Of a DNA stretch of 64,000 nucleotides, positions 34,120 to 44,185 are shown in pieces; positions within the stretch are counted from its first letter, which is position 1, and each line of letters begins with the position of its first letter. The stretch is taken from contig OX104131.1 in NCBI GenBank assembly GCA_944470555.2, positions 13,198,515 through 13,262,514 on the forward strand, in the 5' to 3' direction. A program made the translations under genes and the position numbers. This DNA comes from Heterobilharzia americana. Its lineage: Eukaryota > Platyhelminthes > Trematoda > Strigeidida > Schistosomatidae. The notes beneath the pieces are model-generated. The model made no database searches and had not been told where the DNA came from. It worked only from the letters and a program-made list of their open reading frames with translations.

Positions 34120-34250
34120 TGTTGTGTGACGGCTACAGAGACTACCCGGCTGTCCAAATCTCAGTAGATGGAGCTGGGCTCGAACCCATGACCCACAGGT
34201 TCAAAGTCATCTGCCGAAACTACTGAGCCACAGATCCACTCATAGGGTAT
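34120..34250 (-). mobile_element. tRNA-like SINE fragment, separate family
   Basis: It has GGGCTCGAACCCATGACCCA (reverse B box) and CTACTGAGCCACAGATCC (reverse A box region), with spacing like a tRNA-derived SINE. No hammerhead core is visible. It is seen only once in the window. DNA at 33776-34119 and 34251-34799 shows nothing recognised. Confidence 0.5.
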
Positions 34251-34799
34251 ACTTTGCTCCGTGATTACTTTTGAAAACGGTAGCACCAACCAGATCATTA
34301 TCTATCAGTACTTTCGTAAGATCTATATTGTTTATCACTTGTCAGAAGGATAGCAACAGGGAATAAAGATTAATCAGCTGTTAAACCTTTAATCGAAATG
34401 GCATTTTCTGTTTGATGGGTTGGTCTACAAACTGATGAACGTTGCCTTCACTGAACAAGGGATATGCATATATATGTGTAGGGTGGTGAACATGCGCTTT
34501 GAATGTAGCGCATAGCTATCATAACAATAATGTTGGTGTCCAGAAACAATGTGAGATCAATCTAGAAACTGGACAGTATTTATTTACAATGGCAATTATA
34601 TGTATGCATTAAACGCAGTATAATTGAACACTTATGACATCATAACCAAAGTACATGTTTTTCAAAAGTGAATATAGCAATAAACAACATATTCTAGCAG
34701 GTGAAAATGGGGAAGAGATTGGTGCGATACATGTTTTGGTTACTCTATGACATATTTTACTTTCTGGTTTAGGCTTGATATTGAGGTTCCCACGACTAA

Positions 34800-34868
34800 A
34801 CAACCCAGCTCAGAGAATACAATACAACCAAGACCATCCACCTTAGCTACAAATATTCTCCACTACAT
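34800..34868 (-). mobile_element. PLE-tail-like fragment
   Basis: It contains AACAACCCAGCTCAGAGAAT, AAGACCATCCACCTTAGCTA and ATTCTCCACTA. This is the reverse complement of the 70-bp unit at 3403-3470. Confidence 0.6.
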
Positions 34869-35860
34869 ATATATATATTCCAGTTAGTTGTTCAGCTCTC
34901 TGTGATGAATAACTGCCCTAAGGAATCGTATGACCTTGAGGAACGCTTCCAGTATAAAAATGGAGGTTTCTAGTACACTGTTTAACTCATTCAACGTAAT
35001 GGTTATGGTGTTGAGACAGCTGACTTTATAACTACGTATCCCGATGGTTAAACTTTAGTTAACGGTCTGAAATGCCTACTACCCTAGTTCACGTTGATTT
35101 TAGTTATGGACATTAGTTTAGCTGTGGCGTTTCCACCTAGGGCACTGACCACCGATGTAATATAGATTTCTGTCATACAGGGAACATGGCTATTTGTAAA
35201 ATTTCAAGGTTAGTAAGCGTGATACCATTGGTCTACCTCCTACCACTCCCCTCCCGTATGATCTCAGATAAACTTCGCAATTGTTGTCCTCTTCAGCACA
35301 TCTTAAAAAGGGTTAAAAAACATCTATTCAACATGTAAAGTTGGTACAGTAGCAGTTTGTTTTGTCACTGTCCCAAAAGTGAAGATTTGTTGGTGAACTG
35401 GGGCCTCATAGATGTAACTGTAGTTCCACACAATCTTAGATAACGAGGAAGATGAGTCTGTACTCAGTATAATGTGAGCTAGCGACATTCTTGAACTTGT
35501 CTGTACATATCCTCCCGAAATTTCGCCTTCATTAACTTTGTAAGTATCTACAATCATTGTATACACAATGACTTCTTGAGATAACGAAGAGTACCCCCCT
35601 TCTTATATCATCCATCGTTTATTTCATTCTAATTGAAATTGTTGTTTCCTGACCATCAAGTGCACTTCATTGACATCTCCTGTTTTAGCCATTAGTTTTT
35701 GCTGAAATACAGGACAGTTTTCAGTCGTGAGTGTAAAAGTTTGTTCACACACATACACACACGCATTTCGTTTCCTTCACCAGTCTCAACAAGACACGAG
35801 TAACTGGATGCTCAAAATTATGACCATAGTTCAGCATGTTTCATTCTTTCGTCTCCTCAG
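34869..35860. other. Unrecognised DNA, intron-like before the next exon
   Basis: A short minus-strand frame (35324-35566) has no known domain. The last 25 bases before 35861 are pyrimidine rich and end in CTCCTCAG, a good splice acceptor. Confidence 0.4.
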
Positions 35861-36033
35861 TTATACTTGTTGACGGAAACTCAATACAAGAGGATAACCA
35901 TATATTAGTGAATAATCTACTCACTCCAATGATTCGGTTGGCAATGATTTATCGGGAAAACGAAGTTGTAAGTGAAACTGTACACACAATGAGAAGTTTA
36001 TTCGATGAGTTTAAGCTTAGACCAAGAAACTTT
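35861..36033 (+). CDS. Putative internal coding exon of an unknown gene
   Basis: The exon is bounded by a strong acceptor (TTTCGTCTCCTCAG, ending 35860) and a donor TTT|GTAACT (36033/36034). It is 173 nt, enters in phase 1 and leaves in phase 0. The frame is fully open and reads VDGNSIQEDNHILVNNLL, then MIRLAMIYRENEVVSETV, then MRSLFDEFKLRPRNF. The composition is that of a globular helical protein and does not match any retroelement family here. It does not resemble any kindlin segment I know, so it may belong to another + strand gene, nested or following. I cannot name it. Confidence 0.5.
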
Positions 36034-36084
36034 GTAACTTATTAAGATATTAAAAAGAAAATATCAGTTGGAAGGGAATTAATT

Positions 36085-36265
36085 TCATAGTAATGATGGG
36101 TAGTGGGTAGCAGTGGAACCTAGGATGCATGTTTCGTCCTGTTCGGGACTCGTCAGCCGGATGTGCTTGCCTCCCAGTGAGTGATGTTGTTTCCACTAGA
36201 ACTGGAACCCATAACCGGTCTCTTCAAATGAGAGAGCGTTATCCAAGGACGAGAAGTTACAAATG
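36085..36265 (-). mobile_element. Sm-alpha-type SINE, minus half of a pair
   Basis: Minus strand: tRNA-like part (GAGAGCGTTATCCAAGGAC reversed, 36228-36249), B box region near 36195, then the hammerhead at 36111-36166. It is paired with the plus copy at 36290-36480 in head-to-head layout. Confidence 0.75.
36111..36166 (-). ncRNA. Schistosome-type hammerhead ribozyme motif
   Basis: Minus strand: CTGACGAG (36149-36156 read in reverse), stem II GTCC...GGAC, GAAA, a minimal stem III (AC-ATGC-AT), triplet ATC, CTAGG. The core is intact. Stem I has one mismatch and two G-U pairs against the ATCCGG strand. This is the established Sm-alpha hammerhead type. Confidence 0.7.
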
Positions 36266-36289
36266 ATAACATGAAAACCATACTCATCA

Positions 36290-36480
36290 CACAAGAAGTG
36301 GCTGTTGTGGCTCAGTGTCCTAGTAGACAATTCTTTGGCGTTTGAAGTGACTTTTCCTGGATTCGAGTCCTAGTGGAAACAGTATAGCTCACTGGGAGGT
36401 AGGCAAACCCAGCTGATGAGTCCTAAATCGGGAAAAACTTATGTTTTAGGTCCCACTGCTAGTCCAAACCCGTCATTGCT
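36290..36480 (+). mobile_element. Sm-alpha-type SINE, plus half of a pair
   Basis: Plus strand: GGCTCAGTGTCCTAGTAGAC, TTGGCGTTTGAAGTG, GATTCGAGTCC (B box), then AGCTGATGAGTCCTAAATCG. The core keeps CTGATGAG, but the 3' side of stem II and GAAA are disturbed (GGGAAAAAC). Confidence 0.75.
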
Positions 36481-36929
36481 ATCGAAGTCCTTCTTGACAC
36501 CTAGGTCTCCTGATTGTTGATAGAAATGGTATCCTCCCGACGATTGGACTTGCATCACCCAATGCTCCAGTCAAGGACGTGATTATTGAGCCATTTGGGC
36601 CGCTAGACCTGTTGTTTTCAAGCTATCCAAATTCTTCTTAGGAAGTGGACTAAATAATTCATTCCTGATGTGTCACCGCTTGAGAAATCCTCTCTAAATT
36701 CATTACTGGTTATGAATGTTGCCCGCTGCACGACAATGTGTGTATGTGTGACCTTGCCTATAGTTTTGTGGATGCTCTAGTCTAGTATAATGTGAACATC
36801 TTTCATGTGGCTGAAGAATAAAACGCTGTTCAAATACGTTAGATGGCTGTATGGTATCGTGAATTGGTCGCATATGGAAAATATTGATTATGGGACAACG
36901 GTCCAATGAGTTAGCGGTAATATTCTTGT

Positions 36930-37250
36930 TAACAGATTTTACTCCATCGTGAGCTGGATGTACCTTCCTCCCAATAACTGAGATTGTTCCCGCTAAAACT
37001 CAAACACCTAACCAATCTCTGCAAACACCAGAGCGTTCTTCACTAGGTCACTGCGTCACGATAACTGCTTCTTGTGCGACGGATATAGTTTATTGAATAT
37101 TGTTACTTGTGTTATCCCGTCGTTGACTGGATGGAACTGATTGGTCTCTGTTGATATATAGGTTCGTATGTGGATGCCTCAAAATTACCTGTCGTTTCAA
37201 TTATATGTCAATGATAAAAAGTGGCTACCAGGGGAATCCAGGACATTTTT
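36930..37250 (-). mobile_element. Sm-alpha-type SINE spanning slightly more than one unit
   Basis: From left to right on the + strand it shows a hammerhead remnant (GAGCTGGATGTACC), tRNA-like part, tail (TTATCCCGTCGTTGACTGG, GATGCCTCAAAATTACCTG), then again the stem I strand (TGGCTACCAGGGG, AATCCAGGAC). The same end motif occurs on both sides, so the copy runs past one monomer, as expected from a head-to-tail multimer or circular template. DNA at 37251-38230 has no recognised feature. Confidence 0.7.
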
Positions 37251-38234
37251 CCTTCTTCAGTAAAGCGGTTCTATCATTTTAGGAAAGCTCAAGTCCCTTC
37301 GGGGAATGGAAATAGTTTTGTCAATGATTTCATCAGATCTCCAAAGAGAATTTGTAAGGAACATTCATATCCTCCCACTTATCGTTCTCATATACCCAGT
37401 GGAATGCTTTTCAACAACAGCAGTTATTATTACCTATCTTCTAAGGTTAGCTTCTCAGATGTATATTAAACAATGCAGCGTAATTTTGGCGTTGGATTTT
37501 CAGGTCTTCATTTTTCACATGATTTCAATTAACATTAAGGAACAACCTTCATATGAATGTAGTTACTGACTTATAGAACACTTTTTTCCTCTAAATGTTC
37601 TCGTACTTTTCACTTTCTTAGAAGTCAATGAAATGTCAATCAACCTCCTTCAGGTTGGTTGCATAGAACAGGTGATGTATCAAAACTTACTTATAATGAG
37701 TAGTCTTCCTTGAACAGTTAAGGTCAAGTATTCATTAGGAAAGTTCTTCAGTTAAGCATTCAACAAACTTCTAACTATATTTGCATTATTGATCAGTGTA
37801 TAAATTCTATGTAAGAAGGGCAGGGGGTATTAAAATTCACTTTTTAGTTTAGTATGTGCGCATTCACTTGCTTCTCAACCTCCTTGTTGGCACTGATAGA
37901 TCTGCAGATAACTGAACATTTTTAGTGAATAGACCAGATCAAAGAAAGCCTGTTTAAACATGTAGATCAATAATTTATGATAAAGACATTATCGATTCAG
38001 TTTTGTAAAACAGTCTCTCTCAATATTCTTACTTATCACTGCTAGCCACTATCTATCAATAATATAGATCACTCTGAGTTCCCATTTCAAGTTGGTACTT
38101 ACTGCACAACTATCAATGACCATAAATTATACTGATGAATTGTTTTAATTTCTTTCTAAGATGCATAACATCTACTGAAACTGACGAGTGAGTGTATACA
38201 CTGAGCAGAAATCTGAGTATGTTTGTTGAGGATG

Positions 38235-38960
38235 CCCTTCGCACTTGTCAAATGTAAGATAATGTTCCAGGATTGGTCTGCAACTACTCCTAGCTTAAGG
38301 ATGGGGAGTAAAGTGGTGAAATGCGTTGAGCACTTCATTAATTTGGGAGCTGTATTTGCTGGAATGGACTGGTCGCTGAAGAAATCTCAGTTTGGATAGA
38401 TGAGGATCGTTTGGCATTTGACTACCTGTTAAAGGATGCGTATACTGCACTACAGTCCATTCTGTCCTGTTATACGACTGAGACATGGGCATTAAAAGTA
38501 GAAGATATGAAACGGTTACAAAATTTTAATCACAGGTGTCTTCATAAGATTGCTTCCGTGTTGCGAGATCATTTAGTGAAGAATATTAGGGTCCGACAAA
38601 GGTTACTAGGCAAGGAAAGAAAGTCCGTCGATGAGTTTGTGAACCTTTAATGACTGAATTGGCTTAGACTGATGATGCCCATGCCGAGCTAACGCCTACC
38701 TTGACGTCCCATGCTACGGGAAGTTGTATTAGGTTGGAAGATGGTTCAGGTTGGCCAGGTCGGGACACGGCATCAGTGCATAAATTCCCTGATTGTTGGT
38801 CTTAGGCGAGTAGGGAGGTGAAGACTACCTGGCTGGATCCTCGAGGTGATAGGAATCATTGGTTGAGGCGTCCTCCTGAAATGGCTGAAAATCGGTCATA
38901 ATGGCGCAGATGTATTCACTTTCTGATATCTTCTAATGGTTGACTGTTTTGACCAACCTT
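38235..38960 (+). pseudogene. RTE/SR2-like non-LTR element, C-terminal part
   Basis: The + frames read CYTTETWALKVEDMKRLQNF and HRCLHKIASVLRDHL, then RVRQRLLGKERKSVDEFVNL. After a stop, further family segments follow in other frames to about 38930. These correspond to the region after the reverse transcriptase in RTE-type elements ('YGSETWAL..ED.RRL..F..RCLR.IA...'). A 79-codon open part remains at 38411-38650. The copy is 5' truncated and frameshifted. Confidence 0.75.
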
Positions 38961-39400
38961 AAGTTTAAATTCCTTTTCCTCCTATCCACCTTTGTCTACA
39001 TTGATATCAGTCTTCCTTGATCCAATTGTTGTTTGCATACTATTGTGAAGCATGACAGCTTAAACCGATGCATTTGTCTCAGAGGATCTAAATTGATTTT
39101 ATCGGGGTGTCTCAATAGGTAAGAATGATCTCGATGGCTGGTATGAGATTAATCGGCTAGAAATAAGACAATTTTGAATGTTCAAAATATTTTCTATCCT
39201 CTTCAATGAATGTTCACCAGCCTAAACATTTCACATACAACGAATATGAATTTGAAGAAGTCACTCAGTTATAAGGGATCAATGTGATTCCCTGCTTAGG
39301 AGGCGAATTAAGATGCACAGAAGCGTTTATCTAATTCGATAACGACCTAAATATGATAAGATTTCGTTATAGATAGGTCCAGTACATCCATTTTATGCCC
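38961..39400. other. Non-coding DNA, nothing recognised
   Basis: No supported gene or repeat was seen here. Confidence 0.4.
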
Positions 39401-39410
39401 CAATGTATTT

Positions 39411-39517
39411 GCGCAATACATTTCGAACAATCTGATCACACATTTACTTGTCAAGTCGATATATATTAAACTGAGGACTGGTAAATGTGTGATCAGATTG
39501 TTCGAAATGTATTGCGC
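39411..39517. repeat. Perfect 37-bp inverted repeat (hairpin), 33-bp loop
   Basis: 39411-39447 and 39481-39517 are perfect reverse complements, starting GCGCAATACATTTCGAACAA. A third, imperfect copy lies at about 39592-39628, and a related stretch lies at 22680-22710. It belongs to the same small family as 22600-22760. The family also shares CTTCGTCTTCT flanking motifs. Confidence 0.9.
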
Positions 39518-39904
39518 GAATAGATTACATTGCTCAGATAAACTTCGTCTTCTAATTATGCTATCGAGACTCACAAAAAGGACTAACTGTTTCACATTTC
39601 GAACAATTTGATCACACACGTACATGTCATTGGCGCTTAATCGCAAAATACAGAGTTACATGGTAAGAAGATAGTTATCGGGCAGATGAGAAGACTAAAT
39701 TCAATGCCAAAGTAACAATGAAAACCGATAAAATAAAAAAAGTTGTTAGTAGTACAATAAAACTGGGTTAGAGGCTGAATATACTAAGGGATGTTTTTGA
39801 ACGCATAAAGGTGGCCCAAACCTCCTAGTTTAAGAAATATCTCTTACGGGTCTTATAGATGAGCTTAAATGACATTTGAACATCAATTTTAACTCATTGG
39901 TTAG

Positions 39905-40205
39905 CTGTTATTTACTTACTGTTACTTGTATTTTCCCGTTATTGTTTTGGATCGAACTGCCCGACCTTTGTTCGCATATAGACTCCATTGTAAATGCCTC
40001 GATATTACCTGATTGATTACGTTGTAACTTCCTTGTTAGTAGCTAGCAGTGGGATCCAGAATGCACGTTTCGTCCTATTTGGGACTCGTCAGCTGGATGT
40101 ACCTGCCTCCTAGTGAGTATCGTTCCCACCAAGACTCGAACTCAGGACCCATCCAGCTGACGAGTCCCAAATCGGAGGGAACGCGCGTTCTGGATCCCAC
40201 TGCTA
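39905..40205. mobile_element. Sm-alpha-type SINE, minus copy plus short inverted plus piece
   Basis: On the + strand the minus-oriented tail is at 39905-40020, the hammerhead at 40047-40105 and a partial tRNA-like region at 40108-40150. A plus-strand hammerhead-region piece follows at 40150-40200 (CATCCAGCTGACGAGTCCCA, CTGGATCCCACTGCTAG). The plus piece has a damaged GAAA (GGGAAC). Confidence 0.8.
40047..40105 (-). ncRNA. Schistosome-type hammerhead ribozyme motif
   Basis: Minus strand: GCAGGTACATCCAG, CTGACGAG, stem II GTCC...GGAC, GAAA, stem III AC-GTGC-AT, triplet ATT, CTGGAT. Stem I ATCCAG/CTGGAT is perfect. Triplet AUU fits the NUH rule. Confidence 0.72.
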
Positions 40206-41560
40206 GACACTGCCAAGGAGATTGCAACACGATTAGCTAGTTACCTATTAATTCACTCAGGTCAGTTTTACATAGCCCAAACTATTTCACACTGACTTCT
40301 GTTATTGAGAAACTGAATGATGAAATCCTGAACATCATAGCAGAGTTGGTGGGTTTTTCCTTAACAACAATCGTTATAGTAACTGAGTCAGTAATGCTTT
40401 TGTAACTGGGTAGTTATTTGCTTACTACATGTGAAATAATCACTGAAATTAATCTATACTAATCAATAGACCAAATACCAGCATGTTCATTAGAGAGTAT
40501 GGTAGTACTGTTAAAAAATATGGGAACAAACCGCTGCATTTGTCAGTTAAACCTGTGAACTGTAAGCCATTCAGTGGTTGGTTAAAATCCTCTCCCAATA
40601 TACACCACCTTCAGATGTATTATCAAGGTCGAAATTCAATGAATGCGACTGACAACCTTCAATGTCAGTGTAACGGTGAATGTCAAGCAGAAACTGGAAG
40701 AAAAGCGAGTTCACATTTTTGGGATTACTGAATATGAAAGATTCATGGTGCACACCATCATTTTGGAGTAGTTCAAGCCATCCATGCTTTTCAGCTAGTT
40801 GTTCAAAAGAAGTATCCATATGATATTTAAGTATTAGTGTGCGCTGTGCACACTACAATTTAGGCTAACGACCAGTTGTATCGCATAGATGCGAGTATTC
40901 ACGTCCAAACATTGGAATATAAGAAGATAGAACAGCTTCTAAAAAGTGACTGGAATTAGTCTATCACGGCTTGTTGTACTTCCTTGTTTAGAGTAACTGA
41001 CAGTTCTCTTAACTTCTGCGGCATTTGGAGGACCTATTCTAAATGTTCTGTTCAGAACATGGTTGGCGAGTTGGCAATTGTAAAGCAGTTAGTGGTCAAT
41101 GTGACTGTTCCCCAGTGTTCTCTCCGTCTTTCCAATTGTCACTTCCGCAAACGCATGACTAACTCGTCTTCCTCGGTTGTGATTTGACTGGATAGGATAG
41201 CAGAAAGTAGTAAATTGGTGGTACACTCTCAAAGATTATTTGGTGTGTAAGCTGTGTGGAGTTGACTTGTTGTATAAGGATCCATTGTTCGATCAACTGA
41301 AAAAGAAGAATCAGTTAGTTTGGTAGTAGGACTATTCTTCTAGGTTTCCTTAGGTCACCAACTGTTCAGTGACTTACTTTTATCAGCGAGTAATTTCCAC
41401 AGTGATATGGTGTCTTTAGTGAGAACTTGGTTCATGTCACAGACAAGTCAAAATCACTATCTTCATTCAGTAGCGCCTCAGTAATTAGATGCTCGGAACA
41501 TCGATAACAGTGACATTAAAACAAATATTTGCAAAAGATTAGATTTGTTCATACTGGGTG
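40206..41560. other. Unrecognised DNA
   Basis: Frames at 40483-40731 (+) and 40571-40819 (-) overlap each other and carry no known domain. No repeat family was recognised. Confidence 0.4.
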
Positions 41561-41564
41561 ATGT

Positions 41565-41810
41565 TTGAAGGTGAAGTGAAAACTTGGACCGCAGCCGGAT
41601 TCTAACCAGCGACCACCGAGTTTCCGGCGCTACGCTCTACCAACTGAGCTACGAGGTCCGACTGCTGACCAGATTTTTATTTCACTTCAATCACGAAGGG
41701 TTTTGACAGACTACCATATGAATTCGCGGCGCGTTACTGCGCTGGTTCGAATCCGGCCGTGGTCCGAGTTTTCATTTCACCTTCAATCGTCACCCAGTAT
41801 AAATACTGAC
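41565..41810. mobile_element. Family D tRNA-like SINE, inverted pair
   Basis: The minus unit at 41565-41665 shows GATTCTAACCAGCGACCACC and TACCAACTGAGCTACGAGGT. The plus piece at 41735-41810 shows GCTGGTTCGAATCCGGCCGT and CACCTTCAATCGTCACCCAG. The same head-to-head order occurs at 53840-54085. Confidence 0.75.
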
Positions 41811-42093
41811 CTTCCGAGTTACTGCTATCTCAGAAAATCAAGTGATAAAAAAATTCATTCAAATAAGAGGCTTGTGGGTGCTGGGGTATTGTGTAGTTTC
41901 AAGGTAGTTTTCATCAAAGATGAAATACACCTGGTAAAGCATGAAAGATGTAAGAGCGTTAGGCAATTGTCTCGTCTTAGCCGATGTCTCCTCAATTCTG
42001 CACACTTGTGGCTCATTAAGATCCCCAAGTCTGCTTAGTGTCAAATTCATCTTGGTTTTCTCCACTCCTCTGGCTGATACGGATTGGCTATGC

Positions 42094-42634
42094 GAGTGAC
42101 TCTAAAGGCCAGTCTAACAACAAATGGAATAACCAATTAGACTTCTCAATTTTACGAAAATCTGCCTTTCCAACCGAAATGGAAAAACCTAATTGGTTAT
42201 TTCGATCGCTGCTGGGCTTGCCTTAGAATTGTCTTACATTTCACGTGAAAGCTACCTTTACAGCTGAAATAAAGAAACGCAATAGGTCATCACGATGGTT
42301 ACTAGAGTGATCTTTGAAGTGAATGGGTGACTCTAAACGCCATCCTAACAGCCATTGGGGTAACTACTTGTCACTATTCTTTATTTTATGAAAGGTTATG
42401 TTTCCAGCCGAAATTCTGAAATCTGATTGGTTATCTCAGCAGTTGTTAGGGTGGCCTTTAAGGTCACTTGAAGTCAATTGGTTATAACAAATACTGATAT
42501 GAAAAAGTGTGGGTGATTTTATAAAGGCCACTCGAGAAGCGGTTGAAATAACCAATTAGGTTTTTCCCATAAAATACGAAAGTCTGATTAGTTATTTCAG
42601 GTATTGCTAGGGTGGCCTTTAAAGTGACTCAAAA
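42094..42634. mobile_element. Cluster of palindromic MITE-like elements
   Basis: Three near-complete copies (42094-42230, 42326-42468, 42508-42634) and one half copy (42243-42320) occur within 540 bp. The unit is about 130-145 bp with terminal inverted repeats close to GTGACTTTAAAGGCCACCCT. Internal AACCAATTAGGTTT and AACCTAATTGGTTA arms form a long hairpin. I see no ORF. Further copies are at 43189-43325 and 47957-48102. Non-autonomous DNA transposon is the best reading, and the partner transposase is not in the window. Confidence 0.75.
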
Positions 42635-42639
42635 ATGAA

Positions 42640-43188
42640 ATTGATGTTACATAAACATGGTCAACAGGTTGTGTCGACTACATAGACACATTTATGCATA
42701 TGATAAAGCCTAGATATGTAGTGATTGATGTCCAGACACTAGTTGGTTCTATTTCGATTCAGTGCATCCTATATAATATAATCTATCATTGTCATACATA
42801 AATATTTGAATTTTTAGCTTGTATATATCTGAACTGTTATGTTAAACAGGTTAGAAATGACGCATATGAATAGCGTAATGTGGAGATCTAGGTATTTTTG
42901 AAAGTTTCATATTGATTGACTTTTTTTTTTAGCTGCACTATATTTATACATGAACTTTCCCATCAATCTGCCAGTAATACAGACATAATGCATCATTGAT
43001 GATACTATGTATGTTTGTATACTTATGTGCAAACTTAAAATATCTTGTCTCATATCTAGATCAGTCACGTACTCGTTGAAATGTAAACAAAATGTATTTT
43101 GTATTCAAGTTAACATTTGAAAGTTTTGCAAACCAGGTTGTTCAAACTCCATAGTCTATAAAGATTTCAAAAATGTACAATCGAAATG
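42640..43188. other. AT-rich DNA, nothing recognised
   Basis: A ten-base T run lies at about 42924-42933. No gene or repeat family was recognised. Confidence 0.4.
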
Positions 43189-43325
43189 ATGGGTCACTTT
43201 AAAGGCTAAAAGCTAAATTAACCAATCAGGTTTTTCTATTTTACGAAAATTTGCTTTTCCAGCCGAATTGAAGAAATCTAATTGGTTATTTTGATCGTTG
43301 CTAGGTTGGACGGTGGAGTTACTTG
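43189..43325. mobile_element. Palindromic MITE-like element
   Basis: Same family as 42094-42634: GTCACTTTAAAGGC at the left, AACCAATCAGGTTTTTC and TCTAATTGGTTATTTTGATC in the arms, GTTGCTAGGTTGG near the right end. Confidence 0.7.
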
Positions 43326-43454
43326 AAATGATTAGTGGGGAATATTATCGGGCTATTTATTTGCGTGGTTAGCTGCATACCTCAAGAGGGTGTATGTACG
43401 CTGTAAACCGCACCGTTTTTTTTCACTAAAATATCTCGTTGTTAAATTAGACCA

Positions 43455-43765
43455 CTGAAGTGACCAAGTGAATGATAGTGAAATACGCGAACAGTAATGA
43501 TGCGATGAGACATGTGATCTGGATATGCATAGCGAGCTGATGTTCTCCCTCTGCATTTTATGTTTCACTGAGCGGCGAAAATCAGAAGACGAAGACCAGC
43601 CTGTGAATGCAAAGAAGACCCTATATACGGCAAAAATACATCATTTATATGCAGCTTTCATGAACATATAAAACCACTAGGTGAAAAACTGGACATTTAT
43701 TTTGATTAACCAACTGTACGATAATTTGTCCAATAAGATTTTTCTTGACCAAACAGTAGTATGAA
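43455..43765 (-). repeat. Dispersed repeat, mirror of 11840-12130
   Basis: 43455-43610 (GGCGAAAATCAGAAGACGAA and flanks) and 43687-43765 (ATTTTGATTAACCAACTGTA, CCAATAAGATTTTTC) match 11985-12110 and 11845-11905 in reverse complement and reverse order. Confidence 0.5.
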
Positions 43766-44034
43766 ATAAAAGTTGAAATCCATAACTTCTAGCTTAGCAA
43801 CTGATGACTTTAAGTATTAGTTTCCATGTCGGCTACTTCTTATCAGCTATCAATTGTAAGTGAAAATTCAAGTGACTTGATTAGAAGTGAATAATCATAG
43901 CCTCAAGCTATACAAGGCTTCAAAATGAGTAGGTGGAGGTACTCAGTATCTCCCTTTGACTTTGGTCCATTTGATTGGTTTGACGTAGAAATATTAACTC
44001 ATTAAATTTACTCAAGACATAGTTTTCTGTAGTG

Positions 44035-44185
44035 AGGTTTCTGATGTGTAATACTCTGGTCTCTGAAGCGGTTGGTTGTGGGTTGATTTCCAGTTGGAAT
44101 GCAGTAAGTTAAAATACAACTGAAGAGCCTTAAGTCGGACGAAGCACGCATTCTGCAGTCCACTTCTAGCCACAACAAATAACAT
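44035..44185 (+). mobile_element. Sm-alpha SINE, strongly degraded
   Basis: A decayed hammerhead region reads CTGAAGAG, CGGACGAAGC, ATTCTGCAG, CCACTTCTAGCCAC. The upstream tRNA-like part reads GGTCTCTGAAGCGGTTGG. DNA at 44186-45830 has only short chance frames. Confidence 0.5.
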
